The notes: a model not told the origin generated them from the sequence alone. Shown: positions 42,293 to 51,325, counted from the stretch's first letter. The stretch is DNA of 64,000 nt from Halobacteriales archaeon QS_4_70_19 (GCA_003020985.1 PXRM01000028.1:57596-121595), one strand, 5' to 3'. Numbers and translations are program-made.

Positions 42293-42635
42293 ACCCGTCC
42301 GTCCCCGCCGCCCGGAGAAAACGCTTTGGAAAGGGCCGCGCGCGCTATGCGGCTGCCGAGTGGACGTCAGGTGAACGTGAGGGGGCCGCCAGCACAGGAT
42401 GGGATACCGGTCCGGGCCGTGGTTGCCCCGCAGCGTGGGACCGGTGGCCTGAACGGCGGAACCTGTTCGCTCGTATCGCTGGCCGCTGGATCGACATCGA
42501 TCGATTCGGCCTTCAGCGCTACCACGCCGATCAGATGACCGACTGTGCCTCGTCGTTATTTGAGTACCGGACACCACCCCTGCGAACGGTTGTCGAGGGC
42601 GCCGTGGCGCGGTTTCGTCGGTCGCTTCGGCAACA

Positions 42636-42644
42636 CTTATATAG
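42636..42644 (+). promoter_or_regulatory. Putative TATA box of the thermosome gene
   Basis: CTTATATAG about 27-35 nt upstream of ATG 42671, consistent with a short-leader archaeal promoter. Confidence 0.7.
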
Positions 42645-42670
42645 AACCGCTGACTGATTTTCGAACGACT

Positions 42671-44248
42671 ATGGCACAACAGCAGCGCATGGGCGGCCAG
42701 CCGATGTTCATCCTCGCCGAGGACTCCCAGCGGACCCGCGGCGAGGACGCACAGTCCTCGAACATCCAGGCCGGAAAGGCCATCGCCGAGTCCGTACGGA
42801 CGACGCTCGGGCCGCGCGGGATGGACAAGATGCTCGTGAGCGACGGCGGTGACGTCGTCATCACGAACGACGGGGCGACGATTCTCGAGGAGATGGACAT
42901 CGAGCATCCCGCCGCACAGATGATCGTCGAGGTCGCCGAGACGCAGGAGGAGGAGGTCGGCGACGGCACGACCACGGCGTCGGTGCTCGCGGGGCGTCTG
43001 CTCGCGCAGGCCGAGGACCTCCTCGAGGACGACGTCCACCCGACCACCATCGTCGAGGGCTACCACGAGGCCAGCGCGCTCGCGCTGGAGGCCGTCGAGG
43101 ACGTCACGCTCGACGAGGAGCTCGACGACGACCTCCTCCGGAAAGTCACCGAGTCCTCGATGACCGGCAAGGGGACCGGCGACGTCGACGCCGCGGCCCT
43201 CGCCGGGACCGTCGTCGACGCCATCCGGGCCGTCGACGGGGAGCAGGGCGTCGGGCGCGAGAACATCACGGTCCGCACCCGGACCGGCGCCTCCTCGTCC
43301 GCCACGGAGCTGGTCGAGGGCGTCATCGCCGAGGAGGAGCCCGTCCACGAGGACATGCCCCGCTCCGTCGAGGGCGCGTCCGTCGCGATTCTCGACCTCG
43401 ACCTGGAGATCCGCGAGGCCAACATCGACGCCGAGTACGACATCACGGACGTCGATCAGCTGAACCAGGCCATCGAGGCCGAGGAGTCCGAGCTCCGCGG
43501 CTACGCGGAGACCCTAGGCGACGCCGGCATCGACATCGCGTTCGTCACCGGTGACGTGGAGGACCGCGTCGGCTCATACCTCGCCGAGTTCGGCGTCCTC
43601 GCGTTCGACTCCCTCTCCGACGACGACGCCGGCGCCATCGCCCGCGCGACGGGCGCGAAGACGCTCGGCTCCGTCGACGACCTCGACACCGACGACTTCG
43701 GTCACGCCGACCGCGTCCGCGTCGAGCGCTTCGGCGGCGACGACCTCGCCTTCGTCGAGGGGGGCGCGGCCGCCGAGGCCGTCACCGTCCTCGCCCGCGG
43801 CGGCACCGAGCACGTCGCCGACGAACTGGAGCGCGCCCTCAACGACGCGCTCGACGTGGCGACCGCCGCGCTCGACTCCGGCGGCGTCGTCCCGGGCGCC
43901 GGCGCCTCCGAGATCGCCATCGCGGACCACATCCGCTCCGAGGCCGCCAGCATCTCCGGCCGCAAGCAGCTCGCCGTCGAGGCGTTCGCCGACGCCGTCG
44001 ACGTCATCCCGCGCACGCTCGCGGAGAACACCGGCATGGACCCCATCGACGCGCTGGTCGACCTCCGCTCGCTCCACGAGGAGGAGGGCGTCGCCGGCCT
44101 CATCGCCGAGGGCCAGACGGGCCACGTCGACGACCCCGTCGAGTACGGCATCCTCGACCCCGCCGCGGTGAAGCGCGAGGCGGTGGAGTCGGCCACCGAG
44201 GCCGCGACGATGATCGTCCGCATCGACGACGTCATCTCGTCGAGTTAA
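42671..44248 (+). CDS. Thermosome (group II chaperonin) subunit
   Basis: [72 protein letters not shown]. Confidence 0.97.
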   Translation: MAQQQRMGGQPMFILAEDSQRTRGEDAQSSNIQAGKAIAESVRTTLGPRGMDKMLVSDGGDVVITNDGATILEEMDIEHPAAQMIVEVAETQEEEVGDGTTTASVLAGRLLAQAEDLLEDDVHPTTIVEGYHEASALALEAVEDVTLDEELDDDLLRKVTESSMTGKGTGDVDAAALAGTVVDAIRAVDGEQGVGRENITVRTRTGASSSATELVEGVIAEEEPVHEDMPRSVEGASVAILDLDLEIREANIDAEYDITDVDQLNQAIEAEESELRGYAETLGDAGIDIAFVTGDVEDRVGSYLAEFGVLAFDSLSDDDAGAIARATGAKTLGSVDDLDTDDFGHADRVRVERFGGDDLAFVEGGAAAEAVTVLARGGTEHVADELERALNDALDVATAALDSGGVVPGAGASEIAIADHIRSEAASISGRKQLAVEAFADAVDVIPRTLAENTGMDPIDALVDLRSLHEEEGVAGLIAEGQTGHVDDPVEYGILDPAAVKREAVESATEAATMIVRIDDVISSS

Positions 44249-44349
44249 CGTCGGAAACTCGCCATTTTGCAGTGGAGTTTCCGGATTATCGAGTTATTCC
44301 GCACTAACAGCTATATTTTGTTCTGTTCGGGTGCTGTCCGGCGTCGGCG

Positions 44350-44428
44350 GAGACGGCTACGAAGCCCTCGCGCTCTCTCATGACTGCGGCTGCAACGACC
44401 GAGACGGCTACGAAGCCCTCGCGCTCTC
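44350..44428 (+). repeat. 28-bp direct repeat (GAGACGGCTACGAAGCCCTCGCGCTCTC) x2 at 44350-44377 and 44401-44428
   Basis: Identical 28-mers, 51-bp period; second copy is the left arm of the hairpin at 44412-44524. Confidence 0.92.
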
Positions 44429-44524
44429 GACCATCCGGGCCTCGCTGCGCTCCTCACTCGCTCCTTTCGGTCGCTCGTTGCGGTGCTTGCGTCGTCCGGG
44501 ATGGCTCGAGAGCACTCGCCCTTC
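44412..44524 (+). repeat. Hairpin element copy Y (arms GAAGCCCTCGCGCTCTCGACCATCCGGG / CCGGGATGGCTCGAGAGCACTCGCCCTTC)
   Basis: Long inverted repeat; apical motifs CCTCGCTGCGC and GGTGCTTGCGTCGTCCGGG shared with two other copies. Confidence 0.8.
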
Positions 44525-44820
44525 GAGTCCGCCAGGAAATTGAATGTAGCATGGAGCGGCGCCCCTGCCCTTCCCCGGGTCGCGCGAGCCTCCCTTGCGG
44601 TCGGCCACGCGCTCCCGGCCCGTGGATTGCTCGGCTGGCGGGTTCCGGGACCAGAAAGCGCGCTCGCGCTCCAGCCGTGGAGGCCGCGAGCGAAGCGAGC
44701 GTGCCGGAACACCCCCAGCGCGAGCGCGGGGAGGTGTGGGGACACGAGCGCCCGCCGGAACCACCACGCGCACACGCTCGGGGCGACAGGCAACAGGGCG
44801 GGACTGAAAGGGGCCGCCCG

Positions 44821-44843
44821 GCTGGCCGGCTCCGCCGGCCAGC
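44821..44843. repeat. Triloop hairpin GCTGGCCGGC-TCC-GCCGGCCAGC
   Basis: 10-bp arms identical to the hairpin at 38040-38062, different 3-nt loop. Confidence 0.85.
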
Positions 44844-44870
44844 GAATAGATTGTCCGCGAAGCCGACGAT

Positions 44871-44958
44871 CCGCCTCGACCCCGCCCGGACGAAGTAAGG
44901 ACCGCAGGGCGCCGCAGGCGCTCGAGGACCGCAGCGAGGTCCGGCGGGTCGAGGCGGG
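44871..44958 (-). repeat. Hairpin element copy Z (arms CCGCCTCGACC(C)CGCC(C)GGAC, inverted orientation)
   Basis: Plus-strand CCGCCTCGACCCCGCCCGGACGA (44871-44893) pairs with GGTCCGGCGGGTCGAGGCGG (44939-44958); minus strand carries CCTCGCTGCGG and CTTACTTCGTCCGGG. Confidence 0.75.
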
Positions 44959-44996
44959 TACAGAGAGAGCGGGCGAGAGCGTTGTATGGCGACTCG

Positions 44997-45076
44997 TACG
45001 GATTACGCTACCTGTTTCCCACGATGACCGCCTGAGGGCAAGCGGCCAATGTGGGACGGACGTAGCGTAATCCGTA
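44997..45076 (-). repeat. 80-bp palindromic element, copy C (inverted), flanked by TCG/TCA
   Basis: Reverse complement TACGGATTACGCTACGTCCGTCCCACATTGGCCGC...GCGGTCATCGTGGGAAACAGGTAGCGTAATCCGTA aligns to copies A and B over full length. Confidence 0.93.
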
Positions 45077-46189
45077 TCAGTCCGCTGCCTTCGTTTCCTC
45101 GAGGACCGCCTCGTCCAGTTCGACGCCCAGCCCCGGCTTCTCGGGCGCGCGGATGTAGCCATCCTCGTGCTCGAAGCCCTCCTCCAGCATGAACGACCAG
45201 ACGTCCGGCGTCCAGGGCGGCTCCATCGGGTACTCGCACCAGTCCGAGCCGGCGACCGTCATGGTGTGGAGGTTGGCGGCGAAGCCGAGCGCGTTGGTCC
45301 AGGTGTGAGGGACGAACTTCGCGCCGAACTCCCGGGCCATCGCGGCGACCTCGACGCCCTGCTTGATGCCGGTCGCGAGCGCGGCGTCGGGCTGGAACAC
45401 GTCGAGCGACTCGTGCTTGGCGAACTCGCGGAAGTGGTGGGTGCCGTTGTTGAACTCCCCGCCGGCGATGGGGACATCCACCTTCTCGCGGAGCCGGCCG
45501 TAGGCCCGGTAGTCGTGGCGAGGGAGGGGCTCCTCCAGCCAGCGGACGTTGCCGACTTCCTCCAGCCCGCGGGCGAACGCCACGGCGTCCGCGAGCGACC
45601 ACGTCGTCTCCTCCTCCATCACGCGGACGGCCCAGCCCTTGTTGGCGTCGACCATCAGCGGGAGATCCGGGAAGTGGTCGCGGATCTCCTTCACCATCTC
45701 GATGTGCTCGACCTCCGTGACGCGGAGCTTGACCGCCTCGAACCCCTCGTCGATGCGGGCCTGGATGTAGTCGACGCGCTCGTCGGCGGGCCTGTACTCG
45801 CCCGTGGAGGCGTAGCAAGGGATGTCGGCGGGCTCGGCGCCCAGCAGCTCGTAGACGGGCTTGCCGGCGTCCTTTCCGATGATGTCCCAGAGCGCCATCT
45901 CCAGATGCCACGGGCGCGGCCCGACCAGGTTGACGGTGTCGAGCTTCCGGAGGATGCCCTCCACGTTGTGCGGGTCCTCGCCGGTCAGGAACAGCGAGAG
46001 CTGGTCGCCGTACTGGAGCCCGCCGGCGAAGGAGGGGCTCGCGGCGTGGCCCGTGATGCCCTCGTCCGTGTGGATCTCGAACAGTTCGAGTTCGTGCGTG
46101 CTCTGCGGGTAGCCCGGAATCCACGTCGGGTAGAACATCCCGTCGACGGCGCCGTCGAGGTGGGTCTGCTCGATGCCGGTGATTTGCAT
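45077..46189 (-). CDS. Mandelate racemase/muconate lactonizing enzyme family (enolase superfamily) protein
   Basis: RPWHLEMALWDIIGKDAGKPVYELLG; LMVDANKGWAV; PIAGGEFNNGTHHFREF. Confidence 0.9.
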   Translation of the reverse strand: MQITGIEQTHLDGAVDGMFYPTWIPGYPQSTHELELFEIHTDEGITGHAASPSFAGGLQYGDQLSLFLTGEDPHNVEGILRKLDTVNLVGPRPWHLEMALWDIIGKDAGKPVYELLGAEPADIPCYASTGEYRPADERVDYIQARIDEGFEAVKLRVTEVEHIEMVKEIRDHFPDLPLMVDANKGWAVRVMEEETTWSLADAVAFARGLEEVGNVRWLEEPLPRHDYRAYGRLREKVDVPIAGGEFNNGTHHFREFAKHESLDVFQPDAALATGIKQGVEVAAMAREFGAKFVPHTWTNALGFAANLHTMTVAGSDWCEYPMEPPWTPDVWSFMLEEGFEHEDGYIRAPEKPGLGVELDEAVLEETKAAD

Positions 46190-46237
46190 GGGCGGGGACG
46201 GGGAGGGCCCCGACGAATAGTTTGCGCCTGTCCTACG

Positions 46238-46492
46238 GGTAGTGTTCAGGTAAGGGACGGAGTGTGGACGCCACCGCCCCGGAAGCTGGAGTGTTGAAAG
46301 CCCCCGCGCGCTCGCCCGCCCGGGTCTCGCTGCGCGCTTCGCGTTCCGGGCGTGCGGCGCCCTCCGGGCGCCGTTCCGGGCGTGTCGCTCCAGTGCTTGC
46401 GTCGTCCGGGACGGGGCGAGCGCACGGCCCCTTTCAGTCCCACCCCGTGACTGGTTCGCCCGGCCATCACGGGGGCTTATCTGAACACCGCC
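46238..46492. mobile_element. 255-bp MITE-like element with 17-bp imperfect TIRs and 8-bp target duplication
   Basis: GGTAGTGTTCAGGTAAG ... CTTATCTGAACACCGCC (TIR 14/17); flanking GTCCTACG at 46230-46237 and 46493-46500. Confidence 0.75.
46295..46438 (+). repeat. Hairpin element copy X, inside the MITE-like element
   Basis: TGAAAGCCCCCGCGCGCTCGCCCGCCCGGG / CCGGGACGGGGCGAGCGCACGGCCCCTTTCA; apical TCTCGCTGCGC and AGTGCTTGCGTCGTCCGGG. Confidence 0.78.
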
Positions 46493-46539
46493 GTCCTACG
46501 GGGGCGGCTATGAGGGCACGGACGGTCCGAGGCGTCGGG

Positions 46540-46836
46540 TCAGAGGCGGACGTACTGGGCGTGGACGGTCCCGTCCAGGTCGAGCACGTTCTCGGGGTCG
46601 ACGAAGCCCCCCTCGACGGCCGTGGCGACGGCCTCCTCGCCGACGAGGTTGGCCGTCTCCGCGCGGGCCAGCGCCGCCAGCACCGCCTCGTCGTCGGCCG
46701 GGTCGCCGCCGTAGAACTCCTCGGTGACGGTGAGCGACACCTGCTCGGTGGCGTACGACTCGCCCAGCGTGGCCTCGTCGCAGACCGCCACGATGGTCCC
46801 CTCCGGCGTCTCCCGTTCGCGTAGCAGCAGCGTCAT
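46540..46836 (-). CDS. DUF424 family protein
   Basis: MTLLLRERETPEGTIVAVCDEATLGESYATEQVSLTVTEEFYGG. Confidence 0.82.
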   Translation of the reverse strand: MTLLLRERETPEGTIVAVCDEATLGESYATEQVSLTVTEEFYGGDPADDEAVLAALARAETANLVGEEAVATAVEGGFVDPENVLDLDGTVHAQYVRL

Positions 46837-47870
46837 TCGTCCAGTCGTTCCCGGTCGTGCTCGTCGCGCTCGGTGCCCTCGTCCGGTCCGCTGGCGAACT
46901 CCTCGGCCAGTTCCTCCGCGAGGCCGCCCTCGGTCCCCGCGCCCGGCCCGGGTGCCTGCTCGCGGTCGATCGCACCGGCGGGGCCGGCGCCGCTCCCCTG
47001 CCCCTGGCCGCCCGCGGGGCCACTGTGGTCGTCGACCAGCTCCCGCTCGGCGCGCTCGCGCATCTCCTCGGCCTCGGAGACGACCTCCTCCGCGCGGTCG
47101 TAGTGGCCGAGCTCCTCCAGCGCACGGGCCTTCTCCTCCAGGATCTCGGCGTTGCGGAAGCCCAGGCGGAGCGCGTTGTCGAACGCGTTGACGGCGTCCT
47201 CGGCGAGGCCCCGCTCCAGCAGGAAGAACCCGCGGTTGTACCAGGCCTGCGGGAACCGCGGGTCCTGCTCGACGGCGCGCTCGGCGTGTTCGAGCGCCTG
47301 CTCGCCCTGCCCGGACTCGTACAGCGCGTACGCGAGGTTCGTGTGCGCGCTGGCGGCGTGGTCGCCCTCGCCGTCGATGCGGAGCGCCTCGCGGGAGGCC
47401 CCGATGGCCGGGTCGTACTCCTCCAGTTCCGCGTGGGCGACGCCCTTGTTCACCCACGCCTCCTGCTCGAGCCGGGGGTCGTCGGTGAAGCGAGCGACCC
47501 GCTCGAAGGCGTCGGCGGCCTGCTCGTGGCGGTTGATCTGCATGTAGGAGAGCCCGACGTCGAGCAGTTCCTCGGCGTCGACCTGCTCGACGCCGACCTG
47601 CCGGTCGTCGAGCGTGTCCGCCACGACCCGCGAGTCGATCGGGTCGACCTTCCTGGAGTCGACCTTCAGCTCCGGCGGCTCGAAGTCGAACCCCTCCTCG
47701 TACGGGTCACCGAACCCCTGGCCGCCCGAGAACTGGTGGCTGCCGTCGCCACCGTCGCCGGGCCCGGCCCCGGCCTCGTCCTCGTCCTCGCCGTCGTCGT
47801 CCTCCTGCCCCGGGGGAACCGGCGGTCTGGCGTCCTCCGGCGCCGTCGCCTCCTCCTCGTCGTCGGTCAT
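46833..47870 (-). CDS. TPR-repeat protein
   Basis: LGLSYMQINRHEQAADAFERVARFTDDPRLEQEAWVNKGVAHAELEEYDPAI; RFPQAWYNRGFFLLERGLAEDAVNAFDNALRL. Confidence 0.88.
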   Translation of the reverse strand: MTDDEEEATAPEDARPPVPPGQEDDDGEDEDEAGAGPGDGGDGSHQFSGGQGFGDPYEEGFDFEPPELKVDSRKVDPIDSRVVADTLDDRQVGVEQVDAEELLDVGLSYMQINRHEQAADAFERVARFTDDPRLEQEAWVNKGVAHAELEEYDPAIGASREALRIDGEGDHAASAHTNLAYALYESGQGEQALEHAERAVEQDPRFPQAWYNRGFFLLERGLAEDAVNAFDNALRLGFRNAEILEEKARALEELGHYDRAEEVVSEAEEMRERAERELVDDHSGPAGGQGQGSGAGPAGAIDREQAPGPGAGTEGGLAEELAEEFASGPDEGTERDEHDRERLDE

Positions 47871-47934
47871 TGTCCCCGGGTTGACGGTTGGCGGGCGTAA
47901 GGCTTGCGTCAGAGCCGCGCCGGCCGGTGCGGGC

Positions 47935-48528
47935 TCACCGGTCCTGGAAATCCCGCCGCATCGCGATCTCGAACCAGGGGCAGAGCCGGAGCTGGCGGTA
48001 CTGCTTCTGGTGCTCGTAGAGGTGCTGGTAGGGGACCCACATCCGCCCGCCGACCTCCGCGGGGTTCGGGTCCAGCGTCCGGTCCGACAGCGTGCATTTC
48101 AGCACGGCACAGACCTCCCACTCGACGCCCTGGTCGAGGTAGTAGCGCTTGTACTCGAACTTGTCCGTGATCCGGAGGTCGTCGTACTGGTCGGGCGTGA
48201 CGCCGAGTTCCTCCTCCAGTCGCTGGCGGGTCGCGGCCTTCTGGCTCTGACCCTCCTCGGGATGTGAGGCCACGGTCCCGTCCCAGTGGGTGTCCCAGAG
48301 GCGCTTGTCGGCGGCCCGCTGGGCCAGCAGCACGTTCCCCGCCCGGTCGAAGACGAGGACGGTGAACGCGCGGTGACGGATCCCGTCGCCGGTGTGGGCC
48401 TCGAGTCGATTGGCCAGTCCCTGCTCGCGGTCGTTCTCGTCGACGACGATGACCTCCTGACGGGCGTTCTCGTGCTCGGCCTCGGCGCTGTCGGTGGCGC
48501 CACCGGGGTCGATCTCGTCGGTGCTCAT
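47935..48528 (-). CDS. idi: Isopentenyl-diphosphate delta-isomerase (type 1, NUDIX)
   Basis: HRAFTVLVFDRAGNVLLAQRAADKRLWDTHWDGTVASHPEEGQ; EEELGV. Confidence 0.9.
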   Translation of the reverse strand: MSTDEIDPGGATDSAEAEHENARQEVIVVDENDREQGLANRLEAHTGDGIRHRAFTVLVFDRAGNVLLAQRAADKRLWDTHWDGTVASHPEEGQSQKAATRQRLEEELGVTPDQYDDLRITDKFEYKRYYLDQGVEWEVCAVLKCTLSDRTLDPNPAEVGGRMWVPYQHLYEHQKQYRQLRLCPWFEIAMRRDFQDR

Positions 48529-48605
48529 GTGGGTCGCTTGCCCGTTCACCTTAAGACCGCTTCGGCTTTCGGGGGCCGGTTCCGCTCGAACTGCGGTCGC
48601 CGTAG

Positions 48606-48616
48606 CATATAAATAG
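48606..48616 (-). promoter_or_regulatory. Putative TATA box for idi
   Basis: Minus strand TATTTATATGC upstream of idi start. Confidence 0.5.
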
Positions 48617-48863
48617 CCGAACACTTCCGGGCATCGGACGGTCCCGTCCCGGTAATCCTCGGGTCGAGAAGGCCCCCGTGGCCGGGATGGGTCCCGGGGC
48701 GCCCCAGCGTGGATTCGGCGTTCGGGCCCCCTCCCGGGCGTGCGGGTGTGTGTTAGGATGACGTGGGCGGGGAGGAGGCGGTCCTGTCACTCGTGTAATC
48801 AGGAATACTCTAGACAGTTAGTACGCAGAATTTTATACGTATGGACGGTAGTAGTGTGTACGG

Positions 48864-49550
48864 ATGCTACACAAAGCTGTGGACACCGGCGGTGTGGGCC
48901 GCGGGGAGGTCGGCGCGGAGGGGACCGAGCTGCGGCGGCTCGGGACACAGGGCTGTCTGGCGCTGTTCGTCGGCGAGCAATCGCCGGCGCACGCGACCGC
49001 GAGCAGCCGGCTCCACGCACGAGCCCCGGAGGAGGATCACCACCTGTTCGTGAGTCCCCCGCGGACTCTGCCCTCAGTGAAACACCACGTCGACGCCGTT
49101 CCGGCTGGCGCGTCGGTCCGAGTCATCCGGACCTCGCGCGGGCCCGACCACGACGGCCGCTTCGACGGGATTCCGACACGGGCCGCCGTCGACCAGGTGA
49201 ACGGCTCGCTCCGCGCGCTCGGAGCCGCCGTCTCCGACGCGATGGAGATCACGGCCGCCCGCGACGAGGGGCGACCCGTCGTCTGCCTGCGCGACGTGGC
49301 CTCGCTGACCGACGACCGGTTCGAGCTGGAGCGGTTCCTGCTCGAACTGCGCGTCGCGGCGCTCGAAACGAACGCGGTCGTCCACGCACACCTCCCGGTC
49401 ACATCGGACCACGAGTGGCTGGACGGCCTGCTCGACCTCGCAGACGCGACCTGCTACATCGAGGACGGGCTCCCGCCGGAAGGCGAATGGGACCTCCACC
49501 AGGCGGCGATGGAGACGGCCGCCCCCGGAACCGCCAGCGAATCCGTCTGA
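48864..49550 (+). CDS. Haloarchaeal RecA/KaiC-like DUF7504-type protein
   Basis: RGEVGAEGTELRRLG...VCLRDVASLTDDRFELERFLLELRVAALETNAVVHAHLPV; TTTTATACG TATA box upstream. Confidence 0.7.
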   Translation: MLHKAVDTGGVGRGEVGAEGTELRRLGTQGCLALFVGEQSPAHATASSRLHARAPEEDHHLFVSPPRTLPSVKHHVDAVPAGASVRVIRTSRGPDHDGRFDGIPTRAAVDQVNGSLRALGAAVSDAMEITAARDEGRPVVCLRDVASLTDDRFELERFLLELRVAALETNAVVHAHLPVTSDHEWLDGLLDLADATCYIEDGLPPEGEWDLHQAAMETAAPGTASESV

Positions 49551-49648
49551 GACGGCCCCCACGGCCACATCGGACCTGCGGCTCCGGGTCCACTTCCTTC
49601 TGACTGCGAGCGACGCGGCTGTCCTTCCCCGTGTCCTCCGGTAGGCTC

Positions 49649-50062
49649 TCAGCCCAGTTTCTCGTCGAGGATGAGCCGCGTCTTCGTCGAGACCACCTCG
49701 TCCAACTCGCGCGCCCGCGTGATGAGCGAGTTCAGCGCGTCCGTGTCGGCCGTGTCGGCCACGACGACGATGTCCTCCTCGCCGGAGACCTGCCAGACGA
49801 AGTCCACCTCCGACCACTCGGCCATCCCGTCGGACACCGCCGTGGTGTCGACGTCGACGGCCACGTCGATCTCGATCATCGCCTTCACGTTCCCCGTCCT
49901 GGTGGCGACGGTGAAGCGCTCGATGACGCCCTCGTCCATCAGCCGATCCACCCGGTTCCGGACGGTCCCCTCGCTGGTGCCGACCTCGTCGGCGATCTCC
50001 GTGTACGGCGTGCGGGAGTCCCGCCGGAGGATGGTGAGGATCTCCCGGTCCAGACTGTCCAT
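49649..50062 (-). CDS. Lrp/AsnC-family transcriptional regulator
   Basis: MDSLDREILTILRRDSRTPYTEIADEVGTSEGTVRNRVDRLMDEGVI. Confidence 0.93.
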   Translation of the reverse strand: MDSLDREILTILRRDSRTPYTEIADEVGTSEGTVRNRVDRLMDEGVIERFTVATRTGNVKAMIEIDVAVDVDTTAVSDGMAEWSEVDFVWQVSGEEDIVVVADTADTDALNSLITRARELDEVVSTKTRLILDEKLG

Positions 50063-50140
50063 GGTCGGTCGCGGGGCCCGTGCGAGTGGCCGTCGGCACC
50101 CCGTCGAGGTGAGACGCTTTCCGCGGACCGCACTTACCGA

Positions 50141-50155
50141 TTACGAAATTCGTAA
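50141..50155. promoter_or_regulatory. Palindromic putative Lrp-type operator in the lrp/carA divergent intergenic region
   Basis: TTACGAA-A-TTCGTAA perfect 7-bp arms. Confidence 0.65.
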
Positions 50156-50206
50156 CTCGGCTTCGAACGCAACGGTTATTCCGGGGGCGACGATACGAGC
50201 ATCGTA

Positions 50207-51325
50207 ATGACCGACGCCCCAGACGGCGACGAGTACCCGACAGCCTACGTGGCCATCGAGGGGGGCCGGGTCGTCGAGGCCCGGACCCGCGCCCCCGGTC
50301 GGGCGCGTGGCGAACTCGTGTTCACCACCGCCTACACCGGCTACGAGGAGTCGCTCACGGACCCCTCCTACGAGGAGCAGATCCTGACCTTCTCCTACCC
50401 CCTCATCGGGAACTACGGCGTCCGGGAGGAGCGGTTCGAGTCCGACCGCGTCCACCCGCGTGCGGCCGTCGCCCGCGAGTTCACCGACGACGTGGCCGAG
50501 TGGCTCGCCGACGAGGGCGTGCCGGCCGTCGACCACCTCGACACCCGCGACCTCGTCACGGGCATCCGCGAGGAGGGGGCCATGGAGTGTGGCATCGCCG
50601 CCGGCCCCGACGCCACGCCCGAGGCCGCCCGCGAGGAACTAGCACAGTGCGTCGCGATGAGCGACCACACGGACATCGGCTCGCAGGTCAGCGTCCCCGG
50701 GCGCGCGACCCACAACGGGGACGGCGACGGCCCGCGCGTCGCCCTCATCGACTGCGGCGCGAAGGAGAGCATCGTCAGCTCGCTGCTCGAGCGCGACGCC
50801 GTCGTCGACGTCCTCCCGTACGACGCCACCGTCGCCGACATCGAGCACGTCGACCCGGACGTGCTCTTCATCTCGAACGGGCCGGGCGACCCGGAGAACT
50901 TCGAGGCGGCCGCCGAACTCGTCGAGGAGTACGTCGGCGAGACGCCCATCGCGGGCATCTGTCTGGGGCAGCAGGTCGTCGCCAACGCGCTGGGCGGGTC
51001 GACGGAGAAGATGGAGTTCGGCCACCGGGGCGTCAACCAGCCGGTTCGTGACCTGCGGACCAACCGCGTCGTGATGACCACCCAGAACCACGGCTACACG
51101 GTCGCCGAGCCGGGCGACCAGCTCGAGGTCACGCAGATCAACGTCAACGACGACACGCCCGAGGGGCTCGAATCGGACGACCTCGACATCATCACCCGTC
51201 AGTACCACCCCGAGGCCAACCCCGGCCCGAACGACTCGCTGGACTTCTTCGACGACGTGCTGGCGCTGGCCGGCTACGAGACTGACGCCGGCGACACGGG
51301 CGCGACGAAGGCACCGACGAACTGA
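50207..51325 (+). CDS. carA: Carbamoyl-phosphate synthase small subunit
   Basis: AYVAIEGGRVVEARTRAPGRARGELVFTTAYTGYEESLTDPSYEEQI; GICLGQQVVANALGG glutamine amidotransferase motif. Confidence 0.97.
   Translation: MTDAPDGDEYPTAYVAIEGGRVVEARTRAPGRARGELVFTTAYTGYEESLTDPSYEEQILTFSYPLIGNYGVREERFESDRVHPRAAVAREFTDDVAEWLADEGVPAVDHLDTRDLVTGIREEGAMECGIAAGPDATPEAAREELAQCVAMSDHTDIGSQVSVPGRATHNGDGDGPRVALIDCGAKESIVSSLLERDAVVDVLPYDATVADIEHVDPDVLFISNGPGDPENFEAAAELVEEYVGETPIAGICLGQQVVANALGGSTEKMEFGHRGVNQPVRDLRTNRVVMTTQNHGYTVAEPGDQLEVTQINVNDDTPEGLESDDLDIITRQYHPEANPGPNDSLDFFDDVLALAGYETDAGDTGATKAPTN

Noticed and set aside
44350-44428. Possible mini-CRISPR (two 28-bp repeats, 23-bp spacer)
   Set aside because: Only two repeats, no cas genes nearby, and the second repeat is an arm of a longer inverted repeat
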